DNA of 64,000 nucleotides from Pseudoalteromonas ulvae UL12 (GTDB lineage Bacteria; Pseudomonadota; Gammaproteobacteria; Enterobacterales; Alteromonadaceae), in assembly GCF_014925405.1 (NCBI RefSeq), contig NZ_AQHJ01000023.1:620001-684000 (forward strand), in the 5' to 3' direction. The position numbers were made by a program, and so were the translations under genes. Positions 18,754-27,646 of the stretch are shown here, one piece after another (the stretch's first letter is position 1; every line of letters begins with the position of its first letter). The notes below the pieces were generated by a model, which ran no database searches, was not told the DNA's origin, and saw only the letters and a program-made list of their open reading frames with translations.

Positions 18754-19140
18754 GTCTATATATCTCCAAAACTTTGCTCGAGCTAGATTTCCCTTAGGCC
18801 TTAAACGTATTATGCCCTGAGATAAATCGAAGGGCGCTCTTTATATAGCAAATACAGGCAAAGATCAAGGAAAGATATCTATCGACGCTCATATGTGTAA
18901 ATTTGATAGCGGCCAATTATAGTGATCCAATGGCCGAAGTGAAAGCAAAAACTGCAGTTAATTTAAACTAATTTGAAAAAAAGATGAAAAATCACAACTT
19001 GAAGCATATTCACAGTAGAGTTTATCGTCCAAAAAAGCAACTATTGGATTTTCACTTTATCAAAAAGCACTTTATTTAAGCTTTATCGTTCAAAAAACAA
19101 GCGGGCTAATTTGTGCGACTAAAATTATTTATTCCCTTAA
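18754..19140. other. Intergenic region upstream of rpmB
   Basis: This AT-rich stretch has no coding frame I can support. Its rpmB-proximal end holds the rpmB promoter. The remainder contains two similar 19-base segments (19021-19039 and 19082-19100, 16 of 19 identical) of unknown meaning. Confidence 0.5.
18840..18868 (-). promoter_or_regulatory. Predicted sigma-70 promoter of rpmB-rpmG
   Basis: On the minus strand TTGATC (18868-18863) and TATAAA (18845-18840) are separated by 17 bases. This leaves a leader of about 80 bases before rpmB. Confidence 0.6.
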
Positions 19141-19168
19141 AAACGAAAAAAGTGGCTTAAGCCACTTC
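19141..19168 (-). terminator. Intrinsic terminator overlapping the bfd stop
   Basis: An 18-bp perfect palindrome (19151-19168) contains the bfd stop codon. On the minus strand it is followed by TTTTCGTTTTT. Confidence 0.8.
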
Positions 19169-19357
19169 TCTTTGTAATCCGAAACTAATTTTAACTTGAT
19201 GCGCCTCTTGCAACACCTGCTGGGCATGACATATACATTTACCGCACTGACTTCCGACCCCCAAACAACTGCGTAATTCACGCATTGTCTGAACACCTTC
19301 ATTAACAGCTTGGTTAATTTTTTTGTCTGTGACCGCATGGCAAATACAAACGTACAT
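19157..19357 (-). CDS. bfd: Bacterioferritin-associated ferredoxin
   Basis: A 66-residue [2Fe-2S] protein that in other bacteria reduces bacterioferritin to release stored iron. Cluster cysteines are visible at C4, C6, C38 and C41 (MYVCICHAVTDKKI, GSQCGKCICH). It stands alone: no bfr gene is adjacent. A promoter with a Fur-like box lies 40-60 bp upstream, so iron-limited induction is expected. The terminator palindrome overlaps its stop codon. Confidence 0.93.
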   Translation of the reverse strand: MYVCICHAVTDKKINQAVNEGVQTMRELRSCLGVGSQCGKCICHAQQVLQEAHQVKISFGLQREVA

Positions 19358-19390
19358 AAAGTTCTCAGCAAGATTAATTTCTAGCTTTAA

Positions 19391-19419
19391 ATTTTAGTTT
19401 AAATGACAATCATTTTCAA
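19391..19419 (-). promoter_or_regulatory. bfd promoter with Fur-like box
   Basis: On the minus strand TTGAAA (19419-19414) and TAAAAT (19396-19391) are spaced 17 bases apart. A 19-bp Fur-like box (19399-19417) matches the consensus at 14 positions and covers the spacer and most of the -35 element. Bound Fur would block RNA polymerase. Confidence 0.7.
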
Positions 19420-19492
19420 TAACATTAAGATCCAATAAAACAAACAGTTAAAAATTTGTTCATTTGTCGTCTGATATAATCAGTGATTATGC

Positions 19493-20167
19493 TTAGATCA
19501 ACCCGCGCTCAGCAAACGAAATAACTGACACATCAGCCACTATCAGATGATCTAATACTGGTACATCAATCAATGCTAATGCCGATATTAATTTGCGAGT
19601 AATAATTTTATCGGCTTCACTGGGCTCAGCGACTCCCGAGGGGTGATTGTGAGCAAAAATAACCGCTGCAGCATTGTGCCGTAACACAGCTTTTACAACC
19701 TCTCGAGGATAAACACTGGCGCTATTAATGGTGCCATAAAATAAAATATCTTGATGAATCAATCTGTTTTGATTATCAAGAAACAACACCATGAACACTT
19801 CTTGTTGACGAGACTTTAGCTCCAAAGATAAATAATGGCGCACATGCTCAGGTGAATTAAATACGGTATTACGCTGACATGACTCCTGTAAAAATCGCTT
19901 CGATAACTCTAAAACCGCTTGAAGTTGAACATATTTAGCCTCTCCTAACCCTTTAACCTGACAAAAGTCCCCTAACGAAGCATTAAAAAGCTGTTGTAAA
20001 CTTTGGTGAGTGCTTAATGTTGTTTCTGCCAATTCAATCGCATTCATTCCTGCAATCCCAGTACGAAAAAAAATAGCCAGTAATTCTGCATCACTCAGAG
20101 CTTGAGGGCCTTGTTGCAGTAATTTCTCCCGAGGACGTTGATCGGACGGTAATTGAGTTATTTGCAT
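19493..20167 (-). CDS. radC: RadC family protein (JAB/MPN domain)
   Basis: A 224-residue protein with an N-terminal helix-hairpin-helix region ([25 protein letters not shown]) and a C-terminal metalloprotease-like MPN fold with HNHPSG followed by a conserved Asp (EPSEAD). Despite its name its role in repair is not settled. The ATG at 20167 is preceded by AAGGA at the proper distance; the ATG two codons upstream touches the ribosome site. It is divergent from coaBC, as in E. coli. Confidence 0.93.
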   Translation of the reverse strand: MQITQLPSDQRPREKLLQQGPQALSDAELLAIFFRTGIAGMNAIELAETTLSTHQSLQQLFNASLGDFCQVKGLGEAKYVQLQAVLELSKRFLQESCQRNTVFNSPEHVRHYLSLELKSRQQEVFMVLFLDNQNRLIHQDILFYGTINSASVYPREVVKAVLRHNAAAVIFAHNHPSGVAEPSEADKIITRKLISALALIDVPVLDHLIVADVSVISFAERGLI

Positions 20168-20341
20168 GGTCATTCCTTGAAAAAGCTCACCATTCCAGTT
20201 GGTTTTAATGCTCAGTAAAAGTTAAGTCTTTTATACAATCAGTTTAGTGATAAATTTGCTTGCTGTCGCAAGCAAACGTAAGATTGTGCAAAGTGATGTC
20301 TCGCACTGACTTTTCAGCTGCACTTAATTAAAAGTAACCCT

Positions 20342-21547
20342 ATGAGCCATAAAAAAATTCTTCTTGCCATCACCGGTGGCATTGCTGCATACAAATGTGC
20401 AGAGTTAGTGCGTCGTTTAAAAGACCACCAGCATGATGTGAAAGTGGTCATGACCCAATCTGCCCATGCATTTATCACCCCTCTGACTCTGCAAGCAGTA
20501 TCGGGTAACCCTGTTTCTGATTCATTACTCGACCCAAGCGCAGAAGCCGCTATGGGACATATTGAATTTGCAAAATGGGCCGATCTGATTTTAGTGGCAC
20601 CCGCCACAGCTAACACCATCGCTAAAATGGCCTCAGGCCTTGCTGATGACTTACTTAGCACCTTGTTACTGGCCACTCCCAGCCCTGTTGCAATTGCTCC
20701 CGCAATGAATCAGCAAATGTGGGCTCATAGTGCAACACAAGCAAATTTACTTACTCTCAAGCAACGAGGCATTTCTATCTGGGGGCCTGCCAGTGGTGAG
20801 CAAGCGTGTGGTGATATCGGCTCAGGAAGAATGCTCGAACCCAATGAGTTAGTTGAGTTATGCAATCAAGCCCTATCAAATGAAGAGAAACAACCGCTTA
20901 TTCTCGCAGGAAAAACAGTAACGATCACAGCAGGCCCTACCCGAGAAGCACTTGATCCGGTGCGTTTTATTAGTAACCACAGTTCCGGAAAAATGGGCTA
21001 TGCGCTCGCCAATGCCGCACTGCAACTCGGAGCAAAAGTTAATTTAATCTCAGGTCCTGTTAGCATTCAGCCGCCATCAAACGCAAAGTTATTTCACGTA
21101 GAAAGTGCGCTAGAAATGCATCAATCAGCACTTAAGTTAGCGACAGAATCTGATATTTTTATCGGCTGTGCTGCTGTGGCAGATTACCGTTCGGCGGATC
21201 TGCAGACACAAAAAATTAAAAAACAAGGGGACGAAATGACCCTGACACTTGTCAAAAACCCCGACATCATTGCAGATGTGGCAGGGTTAAGTCATTCACG
21301 CCCATTTACGGTAGGTTTTGCTGCTGAAACTCAAAACGTTGCAGACTATGCTCGTAAAAAACTAATCAATAAAAAGCTTGATATGATTTGTGCAAACGAT
21401 GTGTCAAATCAAGCCATCGGCTTCAATTCCGATCATAATGCCTTAACAGTGTTCTGGTCTAATGGTCAGCAAGACCTTGGCTTGCATAGTAAAGAAGCAC
21501 TTTCATTATCGATCATGAATCTGATTTCAAGCCGATTGAAAGGTTAG
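20342..21547 (+). CDS. coaBC: Phosphopantothenoylcysteine decarboxylase / phosphopantothenate--cysteine ligase
   Basis: A bifunctional coenzyme A biosynthesis enzyme of 401 residues. The N-terminal flavin decarboxylase part (about 1-190) has [15 protein letters not shown], the PAMNQQMW clamp and the reactive cysteine in [13 protein letters not shown]. The C-terminal ligase part has [25 protein letters not shown] and the lysine loop KIKKQGD. All expected residues are present. It is divergent from radC. In many gammaproteobacteria dut follows directly, but here the next gene is slmA. Confidence 0.96.
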   Translation: MSHKKILLAITGGIAAYKCAELVRRLKDHQHDVKVVMTQSAHAFITPLTLQAVSGNPVSDSLLDPSAEAAMGHIEFAKWADLILVAPATANTIAKMASGLADDLLSTLLLATPSPVAIAPAMNQQMWAHSATQANLLTLKQRGISIWGPASGEQACGDIGSGRMLEPNELVELCNQALSNEEKQPLILAGKTVTITAGPTREALDPVRFISNHSSGKMGYALANAALQLGAKVNLISGPVSIQPPSNAKLFHVESALEMHQSALKLATESDIFIGCAAVADYRSADLQTQKIKKQGDEMTLTLVKNPDIIADVAGLSHSRPFTVGFAAETQNVADYARKKLINKKLDMICANDVSNQAIGFNSDHNALTVFWSNGQQDLGLHSKEALSLSIMNLISSRLKG

Positions 21548-21653
21548 ATAATTACCACACTCAAGGCTGGAAACCTGCGCGATAAACAATTACTATGCTG
21601 GAACAAAAATGCGTTTGAACAGCTAAATAATTATAAGAAGTAAGGGATAAACC

Positions 21654-22241
21654 ATGCCTGCAACAAAGCGTAGCAACCGGAAAGAGCAGATCCTTCAAGC
21701 ATTAGCACAAATGCTTGAAACTAGCCCTGGACAGCGGATCACCACGGCTAAACTCGCCGCTGAAGTCGGCGTTTCAGAAGCCGCTCTTTATCGTCACTTT
21801 CCTAGTAAAGCACGGATGTTTGAAGGATTAATTGAATTCATCGAAGATACCCTGCTATCGCGAATTAACATTATTTTAGATAATGAAAAAGATACACAAG
21901 GCCGCATTTACAACATCGTATTATTGCTTTTAAGCTTTGCTGAAAAAAATCCAGGCATTACACGCATTTTAACTGGTGATGCGTTACAAGGTGAGCAAGA
22001 ACGTTTACGCGAGCGCATTCAAAGCTTATTCGAAAAGCTAGAAACCCAACTGAAGCAAGTTCTAAGAGAACGAAAATTACGTGAAGGCAAAACGTTTAGT
22101 ATTGATGAAGCGCATTTAGCAAATTTAATGCTCGCGTTTGTCGAAGGTAAAATGAACCAGTTTGTCCGCTCAGACTTTAAAGCCAAACCGAGTAGTCAAT
22201 TTGACAGCCAGTGGTCCATGCTTTCTCTGGCGTGGCACTAA
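21654..22241 (+). CDS. slmA: Nucleoid occlusion factor SlmA
   Basis: A 195-residue TetR-family DNA-binding protein that blocks FtsZ ring assembly over the nucleoid. The N-terminal helix-turn-helix ([30 protein letters not shown]) and the family-specific C-terminus ([26 protein letters not shown]) are both clear. AAGGGA lies upstream of the ATG. The 106-bp gap to coaBC carries no dut remnant that I can read. Confidence 0.95.
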   Translation: MPATKRSNRKEQILQALAQMLETSPGQRITTAKLAAEVGVSEAALYRHFPSKARMFEGLIEFIEDTLLSRINIILDNEKDTQGRIYNIVLLLLSFAEKNPGITRILTGDALQGEQERLRERIQSLFEKLETQLKQVLRERKLREGKTFSIDEAHLANLMLAFVEGKMNQFVRSDFKAKPSSQFDSQWSMLSLAWH

Positions 22242-22383
22242 CCCTTACTAAGTGCGTATCTTTACCCTAAGGTACGCTTCCCCACTCTTTATCGTAAAAA
22301 ATTGCTGCCTACCGCTTTAACGAATATGCTGAGCTGACTCCTTGATATGGTTCGTCATAACGTTTTTTTATACAGGTATCAGC

Positions 22384-25182
22384 ATGAAAAGCATGGTTTC
22401 CCTTATTACCGCTGCGGTCATAACTAGTCTCAGCGCACCAGCATTGGCCCAAAAAGCCCTCAGCTTCACCGATGTGTTTGATTTTAAAAAAAGCAAACAC
22501 CTGACCTTAAGTGAGAACGGTGAGTTTGCCGCATTAAGCGCCACTCCATACCGCGGTGATCCGACTGGACACTTGTACCAACTGAGTAATAATACCCTCA
22601 TCGCCCAAATCCCAAATGGCACCAAACCACAATTTAGTAAAAATGGCCTTTGGGTTGGATTTACTGTCAAACCCGATTTATTAACAACTGAAACCGCTAG
22701 CGCAAAAGAAAAAAAGAAACTAAAGAATCAGCTAGTGCTCATCAACACCCAAACTCAGCAACAACTTCGTTTTGATGATGTGGCAGATTTCACACTCAAT
22801 GATAACGGGCAATGGTTGGCTTTTCGTCAAGACTCCCCTAAAGACGAAAAACAAACTAATCAAGATGATAACAAAGATACACCAGTCCTGAGCATCGACG
22901 AAGAACAAACAGCTGCAGCCCAAATAAAGCCCGATAAAAAAGATAAATCATTTGCACTCAAACTCGTTAATTTGAGCACTCAAACAACACATACTGTCGA
23001 CTCAGTGTTTAGTTATGCATTCTCGCCAAGAAACAACGGCATCTTAGTGAGTCAAGTCAGCAAAAATGGTGATACTAACCAAATTGCCTACTTTGAATTA
23101 GATGAGCACCTAACGCAACATGCCCTAATGACGGAGCCAGGCATAGTCGCAACACAAATTAAGTGGCACCCAACAACTAACCACGTCGCTTTTTATGCTG
23201 GAAACTATGTCAATGATGATCTGCGTCGTCGCCAGCATTTGTTATATCTATGGCAACAAGAGACAAACCAACTCACTACAATTGAACAAACTGAAAACTG
23301 GTTCAGCGGAAAAACAGCTTCATTAGAATGGTCAGAACACGGCGAACGCCTCTATTTTGAAAATCGCCCAAATTTAGCTCAAAAACAACCCGAAAAAGAG
23401 TATAAAACAGCCGAAGACTTACGTGATTTTGACACAATCCGGGCACAAAAAGGCCTCAAGGTTTGGCATCATAAAGATGAGCAAATAAAAACTCGCGAAC
23501 AAATTCAGTGGGATAAAGAAAACAAAAACCGCCACTACCAAGCGGTCTATCACCTTAATGGCCAAAAGGTCGTGCAACTCAGCTCTCCATCACTTGAAGA
23601 CTTAAGCTTACACACCGAAAAAGAGTATTTGCTTGCTGCGAGTAGTACACCGTACTTAAACAAAGTGATGTTTGATGGCTTTTATGCCGATTATTACGCT
23701 ATTGATACTAAAAATGGCCAACAACGCGCGATTGTAAAACAAAGTAGAACACGCCCTACTTTGGCGCCAAATGGTCAGTTTGCTGCGTACTTTCAGGATG
23801 GCGATATACAACTCAAACAGTTGGCCAAGCAATCTGCCAGCAACTTAACGCAAAATATCGACGCAACGTTTGCAGATGATCAGCATGACTACCCAACTCC
23901 AGTGCCTGGCTATGGTTTTGCTGGTTGGTCAGCAGATAGCAGCCAAGTACTTGCCTATGGTAAATATGATATTTGGGCCTTTGATGTCAAGACTCAGCAA
24001 GGTCAGCGCCTCACCCAAGGGTATAAAAGCAATACTCTTTACCGTGTCATCAACTTAGATAATAACCAAGTCGGCTTTAACCCTGAGCAAACCTTAGTAC
24101 TGAGTGCACATAACCTCAATACCAAAGAAACAGCTATCGCGACTCTGAATTTACAAGACAAAACACTTAAAACGGTTCTGAGCGGCAAAAAACGTTTTGA
24201 TGTAATCAAAAAAGCAAAGTCAGCTGATACGCTCTTATTTACCCAACAAACTTATCATCAATTTCCAGATTTATGGCAAACAGATCTGACTTTTAATAGT
24301 TCGAAGAAGCTCACCGATCTCAACCCACAACAAGCACAGTTTGCTTGGGGGAAAACCCCTGAGCTCGTACAGTACAAAGGCTTTGATGGTGAGGACTTGC
24401 AAGGCGTACTGATTAAACCTGCAGGTTATAAAAAAGGCGACAAAGTGCCTGTGGTGATTTACTTCTACCGTTACATGAGCCAACGTATGTATGACTTTCC
24501 AGCAATGGAGCTCAATCACCGCCCTAACTTCCCGATGTTTACCTCTAATGGCTATGCGGTCTTCTTACCCGATATTCGCTTTGAACTAGGCCACCCTGGT
24601 AAATCATCGACCCAAACTATGATCAATGCCGCACAAAAGTTAATTGATATCGGCGTCGCTCATCCTGATAAAATTGGCTTGCAAGGTCATTCATGGGCGG
24701 GATATCAAAGTGCCTTTATGATCACCCAAACAGATATGTTTAAAGCCGTTGTGTCAGGGGCACCAGTATCGAATATGACCAGTGCCTATAGCGGTATTCG
24801 TTTGAAATCTGGTTTAGCAAGACAATTCCAGTATGAAACAGGGCAAAGCAGGATCGGTAAAAGCTTATTTGAAGGCCTCGATTTATACATTGAAAACTCA
24901 CCGGTCTTTTTTGCTGATAAGGTCAATACCCCTATCCTAATGATGTTTGGTGATAAAGATGATGCGGTGCCTTGGCATGAAGGCGTGCAATATTATTTAG
25001 CACTGCGCCGTGCCCAAAAAGACGTGATATTTTTACAGTATGAAGGTGAGCCCCATCATTTAAAACAATTTCCTAACCAAGTGGATTTCTCTATTCGCAT
25101 GATGGAGTACTTTGATCACCACCTAAAAGGAAAACCTGCACCTACGTGGATGCAGCAAGGCGAAGCCTACACACCCGAGTAG
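22384..25182 (+). CDS. Exported S9-family peptidase (prolyl oligopeptidase/acylaminoacyl type)
   Basis: A 932-residue serine peptidase with a Sec signal peptide (MKSMVSLITAAVITSLSAPALA) starting at the ATG at 22384; the longer frame from 22342 adds a non-signal leader. Residues about 40-640 form a beta-propeller-like region. The C-terminal alpha/beta-hydrolase domain (about 660-920) carries the nucleophile in GHSWAGYQ, the acid in FGDKDDAVPW and the histidine in EGEPHHLK. A charged, low-complexity insert (KDEKQTNQDDNKD region, about 155-200) interrupts the propeller. It is monocistronic and ends at a bidirectional terminator. Confidence 0.9.
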   Translation: MKSMVSLITAAVITSLSAPALAQKALSFTDVFDFKKSKHLTLSENGEFAALSATPYRGDPTGHLYQLSNNTLIAQIPNGTKPQFSKNGLWVGFTVKPDLLTTETASAKEKKKLKNQLVLINTQTQQQLRFDDVADFTLNDNGQWLAFRQDSPKDEKQTNQDDNKDTPVLSIDEEQTAAAQIKPDKKDKSFALKLVNLSTQTTHTVDSVFSYAFSPRNNGILVSQVSKNGDTNQIAYFELDEHLTQHALMTEPGIVATQIKWHPTTNHVAFYAGNYVNDDLRRRQHLLYLWQQETNQLTTIEQTENWFSGKTASLEWSEHGERLYFENRPNLAQKQPEKEYKTAEDLRDFDTIRAQKGLKVWHHKDEQIKTREQIQWDKENKNRHYQAVYHLNGQKVVQLSSPSLEDLSLHTEKEYLLAASSTPYLNKVMFDGFYADYYAIDTKNGQQRAIVKQSRTRPTLAPNGQFAAYFQDGDIQLKQLAKQSASNLTQNIDATFADDQHDYPTPVPGYGFAGWSADSSQVLAYGKYDIWAFDVKTQQGQRLTQGYKSNTLYRVINLDNNQVGFNPEQTLVLSAHNLNTKETAIATLNLQDKTLKTVLSGKKRFDVIKKAKSADTLLFTQQTYHQFPDLWQTDLTFNSSKKLTDLNPQQAQFAWGKTPELVQYKGFDGEDLQGVLIKPAGYKKGDKVPVVIYFYRYMSQRMYDFPAMELNHRPNFPMFTSNGYAVFLPDIRFELGHPGKSSTQTMINAAQKLIDIGVAHPDKIGLQGHSWAGYQSAFMITQTDMFKAVVSGAPVSNMTSAYSGIRLKSGLARQFQYETGQSRIGKSLFEGLDLYIENSPVFFADKVNTPILMMFGDKDDAVPWHEGVQYYLALRRAQKDVIFLQYEGEPHHLKQFPNQVDFSIRMMEYFDHHLKGKPAPTWMQQGEAYTPE

Positions 25183-25195
25183 TAAAACACTCCAT

Positions 25196-25225
25196 AAAAA
25201 ATGCCGCTTGATGCGGCATTTTTTA
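25196..25225. terminator. Bidirectional intrinsic terminator
   Basis: The perfect stem ATGCCGC/GCGGCAT with a 5-base loop has A and T tracts outside. It lies between the convergent S9 peptidase and ygiQ genes and can serve both. Confidence 0.9.
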
Positions 25226-25244
25226 TATCTATCAATAAGGTGTG

Positions 25245-27446
25245 TTACTTGGCTCGCTGGCGATTATCACCTACTCGAGGCTTTGTATTCGCTTTTTTGA
25301 ACTGACTAAAGCCAGTATGACGAGTAAGCGCAGGTCGCCCTTTTGAATTGCCTTTCGCTTTGCCCTGAGATGCTTTTCCTGTTTGCATTTTCTCTTGGCG
25401 ACTTTCTTCTGGTACTAGGCAGTGTGGGCCATTTCCTATGAGTTTCGTTTTACCCATCGCACGCAATGCTTCTCGGATCATTGGCCAGCCTGCAGGATCA
25501 TGATAACGAAGGATTGCTTTATGTAAACGTCGTTGCCTCGCCCCTTTTGGTACCGCGACCACATCTTTATTGTTTTTGATGTTACGCAGCGAATTCATCT
25601 CTGTGTGATAAATAGTGGTGGCATTGGCCATAGGCGAAGGATAAAAGTTTTGCACTTGATCCAATTTAAAATCATTCGATTTTAACCATAACGCCATGTT
25701 AACCATGTCTTCATCAGTGGTACCCGGATGAGCCGAAATGAAATATGGGATCAAATACTGCTTTTTACCCGCTTCTTTGGAGTACTTATCAAACAACTCT
25801 TTAAATTTATCGTAAGCGCCCATTCCAGGCTTCATCATTTTCGATAAAGGCCCTTCTTCAGTATGCTCAGGAGCGATCTTTAAATACCCGCCCACATGAT
25901 GGCTCACTAATTCTTTCACGTAGCGCGGATCTTCAACAGCTAAATCATAGCGAACACCCGATGCAATTAAGATTTTTTTCACCCCTTTAACATCTCGGGC
26001 TTTACGGTATAAATCAATGGTTGGAGTATGATCTGTATCCATGTGATTACATATATCGGGGTAAACACACGACAAACGGCGACAGGTACTCTCTGCTTTT
26101 TCACTTTTACAACGCAACTTGTACATGTTAGCGGTCGGGCCGCCTAAATCAGAAATGACCCCGGTAAAACCAGGGACTTTATCGCGGATTTGTTCAATCT
26201 CGTTAATGATTGACTCTTCAGAGCGACTTTGAATGATTCGACCTTCATGTTCGGTAATCGAGCAAAAACTACAGCCACCAAAACAGCCTCGCATAATATT
26301 GACTGATGTTTTAATCATCTCATAGGCTGGGATTTTAGCATCACCATAGCTTGGGTGAGGGATACGCTGATAAGCCAAACCGAAGACTTCATCCATTTCA
26401 GCCGTTTCCAACGGAAACGCTGGTGGATTGACCCAAATAGAGCGGTCGCCATGGCGCTGAAACAATGCACGTGCACAACCTGGGTTTGTTTCTTGATGCA
26501 AAATACGCGAAGCATGGGCATACAAAGGTTTATTAACACTCACTTGCTCAAACGCAGGCAATTTTACATAGGTTTTTTCCCAAGGCTTCGGCCTTGCCGG
26601 TTGAACGATAATTGGTTTTGCCGCTTCAGCTTTTAAGTCGATACCAGCTTGTTTAAATTCAGATTTGCTGCACCCGACATCATCCGCACCGTAAGGATTT
26701 GGGATGGGATCAATTTTACCCACTTTATCGATTGCAGTTGAGTCTGCTCCTCGCCAACCTGGCAGAGGTTCTTTACGAATGACCGCAGTCCCTCGCACAT
26801 CCTGAATATCAGCAATCACTTCGCCTTTAGCGATTCGGTGTGCCACTTCAACTAACGGGCGCTCTGCATTTCCATAAATCAGAATATCGGCTTTAGCATC
26901 AAAAATGATGCTTCTACGCACTTTTTCAGACCAGTAATCATAATGGGCAATGCGGCGTAAACTAGCTTCAATCCCACCAATCACAACCGGCACATCTTTA
27001 TAGGCTTCTTTACAACGCTGAGTGTAAACCAGCACCGCTCGGTCTGGGCGCTTTCCGCCAACATTGCCCGGTGTATAGGCATCATCATGACGCATACGCT
27101 TTTCAGCTGTGTAACGGTTAATCATCGAATCCATGTTACCCGCACTGACACCATAAAATAAGTTTGGTTTACCCAAGCTCATAAACGCATCTTTGGAATT
27201 CCAATCTGGCTGCGAAATAATACCGACACGAAAACCTTGCGCTTCAAGTACTCGGCCAATCACGGCCATGCCAAAGCTTGGATGATCCACATACGCATCG
27301 CCAGTAACAAGAATCACATCACAGCTATCCCAACCTAGCGCATCCATTTCTGCTCGAGTGGTCGGCAAAAAATCAGCTGTGCCGTAGCATTCAGCCCAGT
27401 ATTTAGGATAAGAAAAGAGTCCGCGTTCAGCAGAAAGTGCAGCCAT
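25245..27446 (-). CDS. ygiQ: YgiQ family radical SAM protein
   Basis: A 733-residue member of the YgiQ/UPF0313 radical SAM group. The N-terminal B12-binding-like region ([23 protein letters not shown]) is followed by the radical SAM cluster motif CFGGCSFCS (CxxxCxxC), IQSRSEESI, and the C-terminal DUF3362-like tail ending in a basic, low-complexity segment. The biological reaction of this family is not established. It starts at an ATG preceded by AGGGG. It appears monocistronic. Confidence 0.92.
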   Translation of the reverse strand: MAALSAERGLFSYPKYWAECYGTADFLPTTRAEMDALGWDSCDVILVTGDAYVDHPSFGMAVIGRVLEAQGFRVGIISQPDWNSKDAFMSLGKPNLFYGVSAGNMDSMINRYTAEKRMRHDDAYTPGNVGGKRPDRAVLVYTQRCKEAYKDVPVVIGGIEASLRRIAHYDYWSEKVRRSIIFDAKADILIYGNAERPLVEVAHRIAKGEVIADIQDVRGTAVIRKEPLPGWRGADSTAIDKVGKIDPIPNPYGADDVGCSKSEFKQAGIDLKAEAAKPIIVQPARPKPWEKTYVKLPAFEQVSVNKPLYAHASRILHQETNPGCARALFQRHGDRSIWVNPPAFPLETAEMDEVFGLAYQRIPHPSYGDAKIPAYEMIKTSVNIMRGCFGGCSFCSITEHEGRIIQSRSEESIINEIEQIRDKVPGFTGVISDLGGPTANMYKLRCKSEKAESTCRRLSCVYPDICNHMDTDHTPTIDLYRKARDVKGVKKILIASGVRYDLAVEDPRYVKELVSHHVGGYLKIAPEHTEEGPLSKMMKPGMGAYDKFKELFDKYSKEAGKKQYLIPYFISAHPGTTDEDMVNMALWLKSNDFKLDQVQNFYPSPMANATTIYHTEMNSLRNIKNNKDVVAVPKGARQRRLHKAILRYHDPAGWPMIREALRAMGKTKLIGNGPHCLVPEESRQEKMQTGKASQGKAKGNSKGRPALTRHTGFSQFKKANTKPRVGDNRQRAK

Positions 27447-27646
27447 ATAAGCCCCTGAGACAAAGAAAAAAGCGCGCTAACTATATTAAATATACTCAAG
27501 ACTTAATGAGGATTAAGGCATGAGTACAACATCCATTTAAAATATTTAAGGGAGAGTCAGAAACAAGCCGAAAATAAGAGGCGGGATTATACCTGAGTTT
27601 AGCCCCAATTAAAATTGTTTGAATATTCACCACATTTTATGAATGA

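Noticed and set aside
19021..19100. Pair of 19-base near-repeats upstream of rpmB
   Set aside because: They are AT-rich, only 16 of 19 identical, and lie beyond the predicted promoter; chance similarity is likely.
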